From assembly GCF_900233005.1 (NCBI RefSeq), contig NZ_LT960611.1:3658001-3722000 (forward strand): a stretch of DNA of 64,000 nucleotides, in the 5' to 3' direction. The notes beneath the pieces are model-generated. The model was not told the origin of the DNA. It ran no database searches and saw only the letters and a list, made by a program, of their open reading frames with translations. The DNA is from Vibrio tapetis subsp. tapetis (GTDB lineage: Bacteria > Pseudomonadota > Gammaproteobacteria > Enterobacterales > Vibrionaceae). A program made the translations under genes and the position numbers. This document shows, piece by piece, positions 43,592 through 52,779 of this stretch (position 1 is the stretch's first letter; each line of letters starts with the position of its first letter).

Positions 43592-44379
43592 GAAAAAAAA
43601 TGCTTGTTCTAGCGTTAACTTTGAACCTGGTAACACCCGTTGGTCACTCTGGAGGTTTTCCGGTTATAGATGTGGCCAATATCACCCAAATGATGACGCA
43701 ATACAGCACCCAACTCAAAGAGTATTCGCAATTACTCAAACAGACCGGATTGGATACGAATCAGTTACTCACTGCGGTTGAGCAGTATGAACAAACGCTT
43801 CGTGAGTATCAGGTCTTTCTTAATCAAGTCGAGTCGCTAAAAAACAAAATTGATCGCCGTGATTACTTAGGCATCGAACGAGACATTCGATCATTGAACG
43901 ACTTAATGGGAGTGAACCCGCCAGCCAAATCTAATGACTATGCCAGTGCGCGGTATGGGGATCTTCCTCAAAAAGAGACATTTGAAACGTTAGCAAAAGA
44001 AAGCTCGGGAGAAGTCAGTAATACGTTAGCGCAACAGTACCGCAATGCCTCTGATGTTCATGTGCGGGGGGAGCAATTAGAGCATTTTAGAAATCGAAAT
44101 GAAAACCTGCGCCGCAACGCCGCGCAGCTTGACAATGAACGGTTAGCTTTGGGTGACCAAAGTGAGTTGGCCACACTGCAATTACTGGTTGAACAAAATC
44201 AGGTATTGATTGATCAAAATAATTTACAGGCTGACGTTAAATTGGCCACTTACGCGCAATCTAATCCTCTACAAAGCCAACAAGCGCTAGCGGTATTGGA
44301 AGCACAAGAGCGACGTTTAAAACGCATGAAAGCGGCAAGAGAGCGGGAGATTGACGTTAATGAAACCCCTATCCGATAA
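43588..44379 (+). CDS. virB5: VirB5/TrbJ-like minor pilus protein
   Basis: A 263-aa exported protein: signal peptide (KKMLVLALTLNLVTPVGHSG), then a long helical region (IDVANITQMMTQYSTQLKEY, QLLTAVEQYEQTLREYQV) typical of VirB5/TrbJ, the pilus-tip component. GTG start overlapping the virB4 stop. The C-terminal third is a charged coiled coil. Confidence 0.78.
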   Translation: MRKKMLVLALTLNLVTPVGHSGGFPVIDVANITQMMTQYSTQLKEYSQLLKQTGLDTNQLLTAVEQYEQTLREYQVFLNQVESLKNKIDRRDYLGIERDIRSLNDLMGVNPPAKSNDYASARYGDLPQKETFETLAKESSGEVSNTLAQQYRNASDVHVRGEQLEHFRNRNENLRRNAAQLDNERLALGDQSELATLQLLVEQNQVLIDQNNLQADVKLATYAQSNPLQSQQALAVLEAQERRLKRMKAAREREIDVNETPIR

Positions 44380-44584
44380 CCTAACCGAAATATCCTTTCA
44401 TCCATCACTTCCCAATAAGCTTGAAGAGTTAAAGGAGCTTGAGAACGTCAAACACGATTTGGATCGCAGTTGTGAAGTGATCCAAACCTGGCTTGAGGGA
44501 GGGGATGTCGATAAACATTACCTGATGTATATCCATCAAACGTTATCGTCATTAAAACAACGCATTCAACTACCAATGAGCTAA
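44360..44584 (+). CDS. Small soluble protein in the VirB operon
   Basis: A 74-aa acidic helical protein (MKPLSDNLTEISFHPSLPNK, LEELKELENVKHDLDRSCEV) with no signal or membrane segment. It overlaps the virB5 end by 20 bp and lies 10 bp before virB6. That place is often taken by a VirB7 lipoprotein or entry-exclusion gene, but it has no lipobox, so the role is unknown. Confidence 0.6.
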   Translation: MKPLSDNLTEISFHPSLPNKLEELKELENVKHDLDRSCEVIQTWLEGGDVDKHYLMYIHQTLSSLKQRIQLPMS

Positions 44585-44594
44585 GGAGGCCGTT

Positions 44595-45542
44595 ATGAGT
44601 GTAGACACTGTTTTTCGACAACAATTTGTGCTTGCGGCGAATGAATTTGTCGAAAAAGCAACTCAGCACCCTGATATTCAAACCCTCAGTTTTGGGTTGA
44701 TGATGTTTCTTATTGTGGTGGTGTATTTTCAGGAAGTCGTTCGATTTATGACTTCTGGTATTGATCTAGAAAAGATAGTCACCGCCACGCTGATGGTTTT
44801 TGTCTCTCTTGCCCTTTATAAAGGCTACAACACGGCCATCGATGTGTTGATAGAGACCTTTGATAATGTGGGCTTGCTTTTGCTGAAAATTGGCACGGGT
44901 AACAGTGATCCAATGTTTCTTTTTAAGTGGGTCAATCGCGCCTTTATCGGCATGTATAACGAAGAGGTCAGTTTTTGGAGCATGTCCACTGGAGATGCCT
45001 TCAACTATTTGGTTTGGCAAGTCGTTACGATGATTATTGTCGTGGCGATGTATTTTACGGGCTCTTGGGCGACCTGGTGTTTGTTACTGGGAAAGATACT
45101 CGCTATTTTCTTTGTCCCTTGCTTAGTTCACCCAGGGACTCGCACGGCCTTTGATGGATGGTTTCGTTATTTAATAGGAAGCCTGATGTTGCTTATTGTT
45201 CTGCGAGCTTGCGCGGTGTTGGTTGCTCTGGCCATCAAAGCTCAATTCACCGCATCCGGGATATTACAATGCGCAGGGAGTACGACCATTTCGCAGTGCA
45301 TGAGTTTTGGCCAACGTAACAACATCTTATCGACCGCTGATTATATTGAGTTGGTGGTGACCATGATCATTTCCTTTTTGATGATCAAATCCAGTGTCGA
45401 ACTCTCTAAAGCTTTGATTGGTAATGTTGCTTCTCCAAGTGCGAGCGCGGCTAAAGGGATGAACAATCTGGCTAAATCGGCGCTCAGTAGTCAATCTGGT
45501 TCGAAAATAGCAAAAGTCATTATGGCTAAGTTTGGAGGATAG
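44595..45542 (+). CDS. virB6: VirB6/TrbL-like polytopic membrane protein
   Basis: A 315-aa protein with about six membrane segments (LSFGLMMFLIVVVYF, ATLMVFVSLALYKGY, VWQVVTMIIVVAMYF, GKILAIFFVPCLV, YLIGSLMLLIVLRACAVLVA, LVVTMIISFLMI) and a small soluble C-terminus, the VirB6/TrbL arrangement. It forms the inner-membrane part of the DNA channel. GGAGG precedes the start. Confidence 0.8.
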   Translation: MSVDTVFRQQFVLAANEFVEKATQHPDIQTLSFGLMMFLIVVVYFQEVVRFMTSGIDLEKIVTATLMVFVSLALYKGYNTAIDVLIETFDNVGLLLLKIGTGNSDPMFLFKWVNRAFIGMYNEEVSFWSMSTGDAFNYLVWQVVTMIIVVAMYFTGSWATWCLLLGKILAIFFVPCLVHPGTRTAFDGWFRYLIGSLMLLIVLRACAVLVALAIKAQFTASGILQCAGSTTISQCMSFGQRNNILSTADYIELVVTMIISFLMIKSSVELSKALIGNVASPSASAAKGMNNLAKSALSSQSGSKIAKVIMAKFGG

Positions 45543-45546
45543 CCGT

Positions 45547-46263
45547 ATGGATGAACCGATTGTTATAGAAGAGTCCCATCGAGAAAAACGAGACGAAAAA
45601 CCGCCTTTGAGAGCCGAACGCAATCGCTGGTTTGTTATGTCTCTTTCTTTATCGGGCGTCATCGTCATTCTTTTGCTTTTCTTGTTTTATGCCTTTGGCC
45701 AGGCGCAGCACACCAAAGAGGTGGTTTACGTCAAGCTTGAACCCAATGGAAGTTGGTCGGTGTTGTCATACAGCCCAAATGACAGCCAGCTTTTTTACAA
45801 AACGACCATTGATTCTATGTTGCAACGCTTTGCCATTGCCCGTTACGGGATCACTCCTGAAACCATTAGTTCTGATTGGGGAGAAGCGCAAAACTTTATG
45901 GCTGAAAAGCTGGCGACGGATTTTGTCAGCTTGCGGGGTTTTAATGCGATTGAAAAGATAGAAGCCATTAAGAAAAGTAAAAATAGCGCTGACATCGTCA
46001 TAGAGCGGGGGATTGAGCACTACGATTCAATTGATTGGCAGATGGCCGACGAACTCAGTCGAGAAGCCATTCGAAGTAACCTCTATCTAACCCGAACGCT
46101 CACGGTGAATGGTAAAGAACGTGACCCAGAAAAACTGGTGCTTAATGTTCAATGGCGGCTTAAAGAGAAAAAAGAGTTAGCCAACAAATCCATCGATGAA
46201 CTCAGACTGAATCCAATTGGTCTTGAGATCCTTACCTATAAATTATCTAAGGAACGAATCTAA
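45547..46263 (+). CDS. virB8: VirB8/TrbF-like protein
   Basis: A 238-aa bitopic protein: a cytoplasmic N-terminus rich in charges (MDEPIVIEESHREKRDEKPP), one membrane helix (VMSLSLSGVIVILLLFLFYA) and a periplasmic NTF2-like domain (VVYVKLEPNGSWSVLSY ... LTRTLTVNGK), as in VirB8. It nucleates the secretion complex. The stop overlaps the virB9 start. Confidence 0.8.
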   Translation: MDEPIVIEESHREKRDEKPPLRAERNRWFVMSLSLSGVIVILLLFLFYAFGQAQHTKEVVYVKLEPNGSWSVLSYSPNDSQLFYKTTIDSMLQRFAIARYGITPETISSDWGEAQNFMAEKLATDFVSLRGFNAIEKIEAIKKSKNSADIVIERGIEHYDSIDWQMADELSREAIRSNLYLTRTLTVNGKERDPEKLVLNVQWRLKEKKELANKSIDELRLNPIGLEILTYKLSKERI

Positions 46264-47117
46264 TGAAAACACAGTTCTGGTCACCGCTGCTTGTGGTGAT
46301 GGGCTGTCTTTCGGTTAATGCCTATGCCAGTGTTTGTCAGCCACTTGATCACAAGCCAGGTGAAATCATTTCAGTAAAGACAGCAAAATACATGGGAGGG
46401 CGCATTCAGTTGCCTTCTAATTTGATAAGCGCTCCTTCCGTTTCTAATCCCCACTTGTGGGATGTTGAAGGGGTCGTGGGCTCTAACCAAATCATGGTTA
46501 AGCCCAATTCAAGCTCAAAAGAAGGCATAAGCACGATGATTTATGCCTTTACGGATGATGGCTCGGTGTATGACATCATGGCCACGCGCACGACCACGAA
46601 ACAAAATCAGCCTTGTGTGTTAGTGAATGCGGGGCGAGGCACGATGAACAAAGAGCAACAACAAGCGATTTCCACGTTTGTGTTGAGCAAAAATAAAACG
46701 GCACCGGTGATGATGAATTCTGGTCGAGTACAAGACTTGGAAAAGCAATTGGCCACAATAAAAAGTCAGTCATTGGATAAACAAAAACGTGCCGTCATTG
46801 ACGCGTTGAGAAAATATCGATATCGGATTTATACCCGTTACGAGTGGACAAGCCAGGATAGCTTTGTCGGTAACAACATCATTTCTGATGTGTACGATGA
46901 TGGCCAGTTTACCTATGTTCGACTTTCCAACCCAAGTCGAGGGATATTGAGCATTGAAACAGAAATAGGCGGTAAGGCGGCCATTGCACCAACCAAATAC
47001 GATGATGCTTACGGCATGTATAAAGTGACCGGTATTTACGCCAATTTACGGCTTCGCATCGATGACGTCGTGATTGAAGTGACACGAACCGACAATACCA
47101 CGCACTCAAATACCTAA
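46263..47117 (+). CDS. virB9: VirB9/TrbG-like protein
   Basis: A 284-aa secreted protein with a signal peptide (FWSPLLVVMGCLSVNAYA) and a C-terminal beta domain containing YRIYTRYEWTSQDSF, SDVYDDGQFTYVRLS and YKVTGIYANLRLRI, the hallmarks of the VirB9 outer-membrane-complex domain. It pairs with VirB10 and a VirB7 lipoprotein, although no VirB7 was found here. Confidence 0.85.
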   Translation: MKTQFWSPLLVVMGCLSVNAYASVCQPLDHKPGEIISVKTAKYMGGRIQLPSNLISAPSVSNPHLWDVEGVVGSNQIMVKPNSSSKEGISTMIYAFTDDGSVYDIMATRTTTKQNQPCVLVNAGRGTMNKEQQQAISTFVLSKNKTAPVMMNSGRVQDLEKQLATIKSQSLDKQKRAVIDALRKYRYRIYTRYEWTSQDSFVGNNIISDVYDDGQFTYVRLSNPSRGILSIETEIGGKAAIAPTKYDDAYGMYKVTGIYANLRLRIDDVVIEVTRTDNTTHSNT

Positions 47118-47128
47118 AGGAGAGGGAT

Positions 47129-48382
47129 GTGAAAGCCGCTAATTTTTCCGAGAAAGGAAAAAAATACGCTGCTGTCATTTTTATCGTCATTACTTTTATT
47201 TTCGGTCTGGTCTTAGCCATTGAAAAAATGACCAGCAAACCCGAAGAACTTAACAATAATGACGCTACAGCAGAAGAAGTTGAAACGATTGATAGACCCG
47301 ATAATGTGCTTCCTGATGATTCTACGGTGACCAACTTGGTCACACAGCGAGAAGAGGCAAAAGATTCTTACACTATCAGTCAAGTTGCCACCCCTACGGT
47401 CGCAGAAAGAGCAAACGCACTTATCGACCCCATAGAAAAAGAAAAGGAGACATTTAAACTGGTTGAGTTACGCAGGGCAAGAATAGCCGCCCAAAGCCAT
47501 TGGAATGTCTCAGCCATCACCACCGTACCCGCTTCCCAAAACCAAAAACACGTCAACGTAGCCACACCCACTAATCATTACTCAGAACTCGACGAAGATC
47601 GCTTATCAACGGATGAGCAACGAATAATGATTGGCAAGCGGCTTGATGAGTTGGCCTCACTCAAGCAACGGATCTTATCGGGTAATATTTCAGAAGGCAG
47701 CGACACGCCAACGAAAGTAACCCAAATCGAACAAAGTTTTTCAGCACCGCCTGAAAACATTGTCGGGTTTACTCAAGAAAACAGCTACAACGCATCAACG
47801 GAAGGGTTATCAAAATTACCCATCGGCACCATCATTCCATCCGTGACTCGAATGAAAGCCAACAGTGACCGAACGGGCACATTCAAAGCCTGGGTGACAC
47901 AAGATGTTCTTGATGCCAGTGAAGAGTATGTGCTGATCCCGACAGGCTCCGAAGTCATTATCAAAAGTTTTCGAATGAGCACCGTTAATGAAAGCATTAA
48001 CAGCGTGATAGGAATGAGTGTGCCTTGGGTCGTGTTGCCAAATGGCAACAAGATAGACACCTCGAAATCATCGGGGATGGACAGAGAAGGCATGACCGGT
48101 ATCAGCGACCAAGTGGATCATCACTGGATGGAGCAGTTCTTAGGCGTTGCCGCCTATGCCTTAGTTGCGAGCAACACGAGTTATCAAGGCACAGGAGAGG
48201 GAGAGAGCAGCTATTACGGTGACGTATCTTCTGGCGTTCGTGAACAAGTCGCGCCACACGCTCAAAAATACTTACAACTGCGGCCAACCAATATCATCCG
48301 AGCTGGCCAAGCCATGAATATCATCATTGAAGATGAAATTTACTTAAAACCTTGGAAAAACCTTTATGAGGATTACCTGTGA
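47129..48382 (+). CDS. virB10: VirB10/TrbI-like protein
   Basis: A 417-aa protein spanning the envelope: short cytoplasmic tail, one membrane helix (YAAVIFIVITFIFGLVLAIE), a flexible periplasmic linker, and the VirB10 beta-barrel domain (LPIGTIIPSVTRMKANSDRT, VLIPTGSEVIIKSF, RAGQAMNIIIEDEIYLKPW). GTG start at 47129 after GGAGAGG. Its end overlaps the next gene by 4 bp, linking the VirB and pilus parts of the operon. Confidence 0.88.
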   Translation: MKAANFSEKGKKYAAVIFIVITFIFGLVLAIEKMTSKPEELNNNDATAEEVETIDRPDNVLPDDSTVTNLVTQREEAKDSYTISQVATPTVAERANALIDPIEKEKETFKLVELRRARIAAQSHWNVSAITTVPASQNQKHVNVATPTNHYSELDEDRLSTDEQRIMIGKRLDELASLKQRILSGNISEGSDTPTKVTQIEQSFSAPPENIVGFTQENSYNASTEGLSKLPIGTIIPSVTRMKANSDRTGTFKAWVTQDVLDASEEYVLIPTGSEVIIKSFRMSTVNESINSVIGMSVPWVVLPNGNKIDTSKSSGMDREGMTGISDQVDHHWMEQFLGVAAYALVASNTSYQGTGEGESSYYGDVSSGVREQVAPHAQKYLQLRPTNIIRAGQAMNIIIEDEIYLKPWKNLYEDYL

Positions 48383-48732
48383 AAATCAAATCACTTTGTT
48401 TTATCGCGCTTTGTCTGGCCGCGCCTGCGAGCCCCATTCCCGATGTTGATACCTTGCAAGTTTCTGCGCGAACCATTTACCCCCTTGAATTGAAAACGGT
48501 AGGGCAAGCGGTGCAATGGCTAATGGAGCCCCTTGGGTATCACATACTCACGGAATATTCCGCTCCTTCTAGTGCAAGAACATTACTGGAAAGCCCTATT
48601 CCAACAGCGGCAAAGATGCATCGAACCATGCCCGTAACTCATGCCTTACAACTGCTGATTGGTGAAGGAAACACCATCATCGTTGATAAAGGCCATAAGC
48701 TCATCACGTTCTCTAAGGGGGTGATCCTGTGA
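48379..48732 (+). CDS. Exported PilL-like protein of the pilus cluster
   Basis: A 117-aa protein with a signal peptide (MKIKSLCFIALCLAAPASPI) and a domain like those in PilL/TcpQ partners of IVb pili (TVGQAVQWLMEPLGYHILTE, THALQLLIGEGNTIIVDKGH). Such proteins cap or stabilise the secretin. It overlaps both virB10 and the next gene by 4 bp. Confidence 0.6.
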   Translation: MKIKSLCFIALCLAAPASPIPDVDTLQVSARTIYPLELKTVGQAVQWLMEPLGYHILTEYSAPSSARTLLESPIPTAAKMHRTMPVTHALQLLIGEGNTIIVDKGHKLITFSKGVIL

Positions 48733-49472
48733 AAACCCACATTACCTATCTAGCCATCGCGTGCGCGGCCTTGTCTGGTTGCGCCTCGAAAGAATACAAA
48801 GGGCAAGGCGAGTATTTCGAGCTAAGACACGTCAACATTGTCGAGCGTGATTTGTCCCCTTTAAAACCCACCATTATGAGCGAAACCAAACTGACGGCTA
48901 AAGTGGTGAAACCCAAAGCGAAACCCGTACCAAAACCGATTGAAACGTATTTGATTCGAGAAGGTGAAAGTTTTGAGAGTGCGATACGTCGATGGTTGAA
49001 ACGCGAAGGCTATCGGAAAGTTGCCTGGAGCATGAACACGCAACATCAATTGACCTTGAGTAAACGATCGTCGAAACAGCAACGTTTAGATGGGAGCTTT
49101 AAAAAGGTGTGGGATGAGCTCAGTGCGCAGCTAGGCGTACCCTTAAAACTGGTTGAAGCCAACCAAAATAGACAAAAAGTGGTCGGTGTGTATGACTTTG
49201 ACGGCAAAGCACGCATTACCCACGTAGGCGGTCAATCACTCAAAGCGGTGACTCAACGGGTGGTTGAAAACTACGAATACATTTGGGTTGATACGGTTGA
49301 TCAAAAACGCAGTTGGCTATCTCCTAACGACTACAAATTCAGTGCTGATTACTACTTATTAACGGCGTGGGATGATGTGGAATACGCCCTTTCAGTGGTA
49401 CTCGAAGGCTACCCAGTGAGAGCGGCCATTCTTGACTCAACGGGACAAGTCTTTATACAAGAGGACATTTAA
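48729..49472 (+). CDS. PilL/TcpQ-like lipoprotein
   Basis: A 247-aa lipoprotein (lipobox LSGC at residues 15-18) with a proline/lysine linker and a C-terminal TcpQ-type domain (YLIREGESFESAIRRWLKRE, QHQLTLSKRSS, SFKKVWDELSAQLGVPLKL). TcpQ/PilL proteins help the IVb pilus secretin reach and stay in the outer membrane. The pilN start follows directly. Confidence 0.65.
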   Translation: MKTHITYLAIACAALSGCASKEYKGQGEYFELRHVNIVERDLSPLKPTIMSETKLTAKVVKPKAKPVPKPIETYLIREGESFESAIRRWLKREGYRKVAWSMNTQHQLTLSKRSSKQQRLDGSFKKVWDELSAQLGVPLKLVEANQNRQKVVGVYDFDGKARITHVGGQSLKAVTQRVVENYEYIWVDTVDQKRSWLSPNDYKFSADYYLLTAWDDVEYALSVVLEGYPVRAAILDSTGQVFIQEDI

Positions 49473-50915
49473 GTGAGAAAACGACTTAGCTTGCTACTTA
49501 TCGTAGCCATCGCGGGGTGCAGCTCCCCGCAATACGATGAAGCGGTGAAACACAATGACAAGGTTCACCAAACCATCACTGAAAAAACCACGTACATTCC
49601 CCCTCCAAAAATCAGTCGTATCACGAAACCCCCGCAAGTCTTTTCTCCTGTTGAACCACCAAGTAACACGCAGTGGTTAAAAGAAAAACTGACGGTCAAT
49701 TCAAGTGATATGCCTTTGTCGGTGGTCTTGGAAGAGGTCATGTTTGGAGTCGAAATTCCGATTTATTTTGGTGAAAATGCAGACCCAAATAAACGAGTGA
49801 CCTTAAATTTTTCTAACACGCGAGAGAACGTACTCAACTTACTGTCTCGTGAAGCCGGTTTTGGTATTGAGTTTATCAACCAACGTCTTGAAGTGACCGA
49901 AACCGTCACTAAAACTTTTTTTATTAATCTGCCAACCGGTACTCAAAACGGCCAACTTGGTTCTGAAGGGGGCGGCTCTAGCGATAAGGAAGATAAAGCG
50001 AAAACTCAAGGTCAATACTTAAACATCAGTTACAGCTCGGTTGAAGTGATCGCAGAAATTGCCGCCAATATTGTCACCGTACTCGGTGGAGAGGAAAACG
50101 CTGAAAAAGCGGTGTCTACATCGGCCAATATGAGCGCCATCACCGTCACGACAACCCCTGACAAAATGCAGGAAGTTGAGAAAATTGTTGAACGGTATCA
50201 AGAGCAACTCACGAAACAAGTTGTGCTGGATGTTCGTGTCATTGAGTTTCGCTCTAACTTAGGGACTGAGCGCGGCATCAATTGGAACCTGGTTTATAAA
50301 TCCGGTGGCGAAACGTTAAAGTTCTTTGTTCCTGGTACAAACCTTGTCTCTCAACAAGCGGGGTACGGTTTCGCTTTCCAGGGCAGCGGAAAGTGGTCGG
50401 GATCAGAGGCGCTGATTAAGGTTCTGGAAAAACAAGGCAGTGTGTCAACAGAAACGCCGATTACGGCCTTACTGTTAAACAATCAGCCAGCTCGTATTAC
50501 GCAACAATCTATTGTGCCGTATTTGTACTCTACCTCATCCGAAAGCAGTGAAGGTGTAGTCAGTGCAAGTGTTACCCGAAAAGAAGAGGTGGAAGGGGTC
50601 GATTTTATGGCCAGTGCCAATGTGCAGTCTGAGCATGTTTGGTTACGTCTCTCTGGTCAATTACAAAAAATCACCAAGAAGCGTACTGAAAAAGTCGCTC
50701 AATTGGAGCTTGGCTTTCTGGATAAACAGAAATCTGAGATCACCTTTGCCAATAAGCTTCGTTATGGCCAGACCTATGTTATCGCCTCAGTGAAACAAAG
50801 TTCTAAAACGGCGGAACAAAACAAAAGTTTTTGGACAACGTTGTTTGGGGGAACGGGCAGTGAAGATCTGACCACTGAAACCTTGGTGTTACTCACCCCC
50901 CGTAAAGCGTATTAA
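49473..50915 (+). CDS. pilN: Type IVb pilus secretin lipoprotein PilN
   Basis: A 480-aa outer-membrane channel protein. It has a lipobox (AIAGC), an N-terminal STN-like region (MPLSVVLEEVMFGVEIPIYF), NolW-type repeats (ITVTTTPDKMQEVEKIVERY) and the secretin C-terminal domain (STETPITALLLNNQPARITQ, TKKRTEKVAQLELGFLDKQK, ETLVLLTP). GTG start at 49473. In IncI plasmids PilN is the secretin of the thin pilus used for liquid mating; here it sits in one operon with VirB genes. Confidence 0.85.
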   Translation: MRKRLSLLLIVAIAGCSSPQYDEAVKHNDKVHQTITEKTTYIPPPKISRITKPPQVFSPVEPPSNTQWLKEKLTVNSSDMPLSVVLEEVMFGVEIPIYFGENADPNKRVTLNFSNTRENVLNLLSREAGFGIEFINQRLEVTETVTKTFFINLPTGTQNGQLGSEGGGSSDKEDKAKTQGQYLNISYSSVEVIAEIAANIVTVLGGEENAEKAVSTSANMSAITVTTTPDKMQEVEKIVERYQEQLTKQVVLDVRVIEFRSNLGTERGINWNLVYKSGGETLKFFVPGTNLVSQQAGYGFAFQGSGKWSGSEALIKVLEKQGSVSTETPITALLLNNQPARITQQSIVPYLYSTSSESSEGVVSASVTRKEEVEGVDFMASANVQSEHVWLRLSGQLQKITKKRTEKVAQLELGFLDKQKSEITFANKLRYGQTYVIASVKQSSKTAEQNKSFWTTLFGGTGSEDLTTETLVLLTPRKAY

Positions 50916-50924
50916 GGAGGAACG

Positions 50925-52046
50925 ATGCAATTAGCCAATCGTGCGACCTGTCCTTCTGAGAAATCTCTTAAGCAGGAAAGAAAACGCCATTCTGCGCCGT
51001 TTGAACGGGTTATGGTGCACTCGCAAGGGAAGCGGCGTTATTACAGTGAACATCCAGCGGTTCTGCTCGGTGAAGCACTCAAAACAAGACTACAAGAATC
51101 AGGTGAGCCCACAGAGCGCCTGATTTTTTTTCAGCCCTTCGATGATAAGTGGTATGCCTGTGTTATCGATAAAGGAGAGGTGGAAACGGAAAGCTTGGCC
51201 ACCATCGGCGAGCTGGAAGAAGAATTAGGCTACTGGCTGTATAACTGCGAGCACATCTTGGTTGCCAGCTCGGAAGCCTCTGAGTCATTAACCTTCCACA
51301 AAAACAAACAAATCCTGGTTAAACCGTTAATCGAGAGCGATTGGCAAGGGTACATACTCACAGCGAAAGCCGGTACACCCAAATTGTGGATAGGCGTACT
51401 GGCGTTGGTTGTCGCTTCACTGAGTTTTGGCGGCTTTTGGCTTGGCCAACAAGAACCACCGCCTAAACCACAAATAGCGAAAACCACACCAGAGGAAGTG
51501 CTCATTGAGTCGCTTCGTAATAAGCCTTTAGCCAGCCCTGCGCTTCAGCTCGCAACTAAAATCATGCTCGAAACGCACTTAATGCCTGATGGCATGAATG
51601 TAAACGAAGTGAATTTGGTGGATGGAGCGCTGACGGCCAAGTTAGATCTGACCGCGCGAGACAAAGTTATTCGTCAATATTTGTTGGCCAATCCTGAGAT
51701 TGACGATTGGCTAAATGAGGAACGTTCTTTGTTAACCCTAGATGTGCCTAAAGCTGACCATTGGCGTGCATACGATGTGTCTACCTATCTCACGGATATG
51801 CGAGACGCACTTGAGTTAATGGACGTGTCGGTTACCGAAGATGGCCAACGTGACGTTGGGCGATTTTCAGTGGTCAGTTTAACGCTCACAACCACAGGTC
51901 GGCTTGGAAAATTGCCGCTTATCATGCAGATATTAACCCCTTCATTTGTTACAACACGCAAGCTTACGTTGTCTTGGAACGATGAGGATATTACTGAATT
52001 GTATCTCGAAATTGAAATTCAAGGAGTCTACAGTGAGCCAAATTGA
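50925..52046 (+). CDS. pilO: Type IVb pilus accessory protein PilO-like
   Basis: A 373-aa protein: a cytoplasmic N-terminal domain with an actin-like look (FDDKWYACVIDKGEVETESL), one membrane helix (LWIGVLALVVASLSFGGFWL) and a periplasmic domain, as in PilO2/PilO of IVb systems. GGAGG precedes the ATG. It overlaps pilP by 14 bp. Confidence 0.7.
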   Translation: MQLANRATCPSEKSLKQERKRHSAPFERVMVHSQGKRRYYSEHPAVLLGEALKTRLQESGEPTERLIFFQPFDDKWYACVIDKGEVETESLATIGELEEELGYWLYNCEHILVASSEASESLTFHKNKQILVKPLIESDWQGYILTAKAGTPKLWIGVLALVVASLSFGGFWLGQQEPPPKPQIAKTTPEEVLIESLRNKPLASPALQLATKIMLETHLMPDGMNVNEVNLVDGALTAKLDLTARDKVIRQYLLANPEIDDWLNEERSLLTLDVPKADHWRAYDVSTYLTDMRDALELMDVSVTEDGQRDVGRFSVVSLTLTTTGRLGKLPLIMQILTPSFVTTRKLTLSWNDEDITELYLEIEIQGVYSEPN

Positions 52047-52779
52047 AGTCACTAAGAAACAAAGAAAGCCGTTACCCAAACCGCTGCTCGCGGCGATGTG
52101 TGTCGCTATGTTGGCCATGATTGTTTTTTTGGTCTGGTCATTTCTACCCAGTCCCCCACCCTCCACACCGGCACATGAGCAAGAGATATTCGACGTACCG
52201 GAAAATATTGTTCCCGTAACGCCGCCTGTCAAGGTAGAAAAAAGTAATGATGATCACTTAACCATGACGGCCTCTACCCCCACAGAGCCTTTGATTTCAG
52301 AGGCTCCAGCACAAAAAGAAAAAGAGGTGACCCCCTTTAAGCTTTCGCTATCGGAGTCCGCTCAAACCGCGCTAGATAATTTGGAAACCCGTTATTACAG
52401 CGAAATTCGAACTCAACTTCTTGCCGCGCAAATTAAGGAGAAAAAGGAGAGCCGAACGCTAAATTCTTACAACCCACCCCCGAAAAAACCGGTTGTTGTG
52501 CCTAAGAAAGTAGTTAAGAACCCCGCTCGAATAGTCGAACACTTAAGCCTAAAAAGTGTGGTGTTTAACCCCAATCAGACTAGTGCCTGGTTTGAATTTG
52601 AAGGGGCGTTAATTCCAGTTAAGCAAGGGGCATGGATTGATGAAGTCAAAGTGTATCGAATCAACAAAGAGCACGTCATATTGATTGATAAATATGGCAA
52701 AACGTACCGTAAATACATGCCAAAAAGAAAGGTGGTCATCGATGAACCCGACTCTCAATCGAAACGTCCTCGTCAGTGA
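52033..52779 (+). CDS. pilP: Type IVb pilus protein PilP-like
   Basis: A 248-aa protein starting at GTG 52033 (AAGGAG upstream): one membrane helix (PLLAAMCVAMLAMIVFLVWS), a proline-rich linker, and a small beta domain (SAWFEFEGALIPVKQGAWID, KVYRINKEHVILIDKYGKTY) like the HR domain of PilP, which couples inner-membrane pilus parts to the secretin. It overlaps the next gene by 38 bp. Confidence 0.7.
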   Translation: MSQIEVTKKQRKPLPKPLLAAMCVAMLAMIVFLVWSFLPSPPPSTPAHEQEIFDVPENIVPVTPPVKVEKSNDDHLTMTASTPTEPLISEAPAQKEKEVTPFKLSLSESAQTALDNLETRYYSEIRTQLLAAQIKEKKESRTLNSYNPPPKKPVVVPKKVVKNPARIVEHLSLKSVVFNPNQTSAWFEFEGALIPVKQGAWIDEVKVYRINKEHVILIDKYGKTYRKYMPKRKVVIDEPDSQSKRPRQ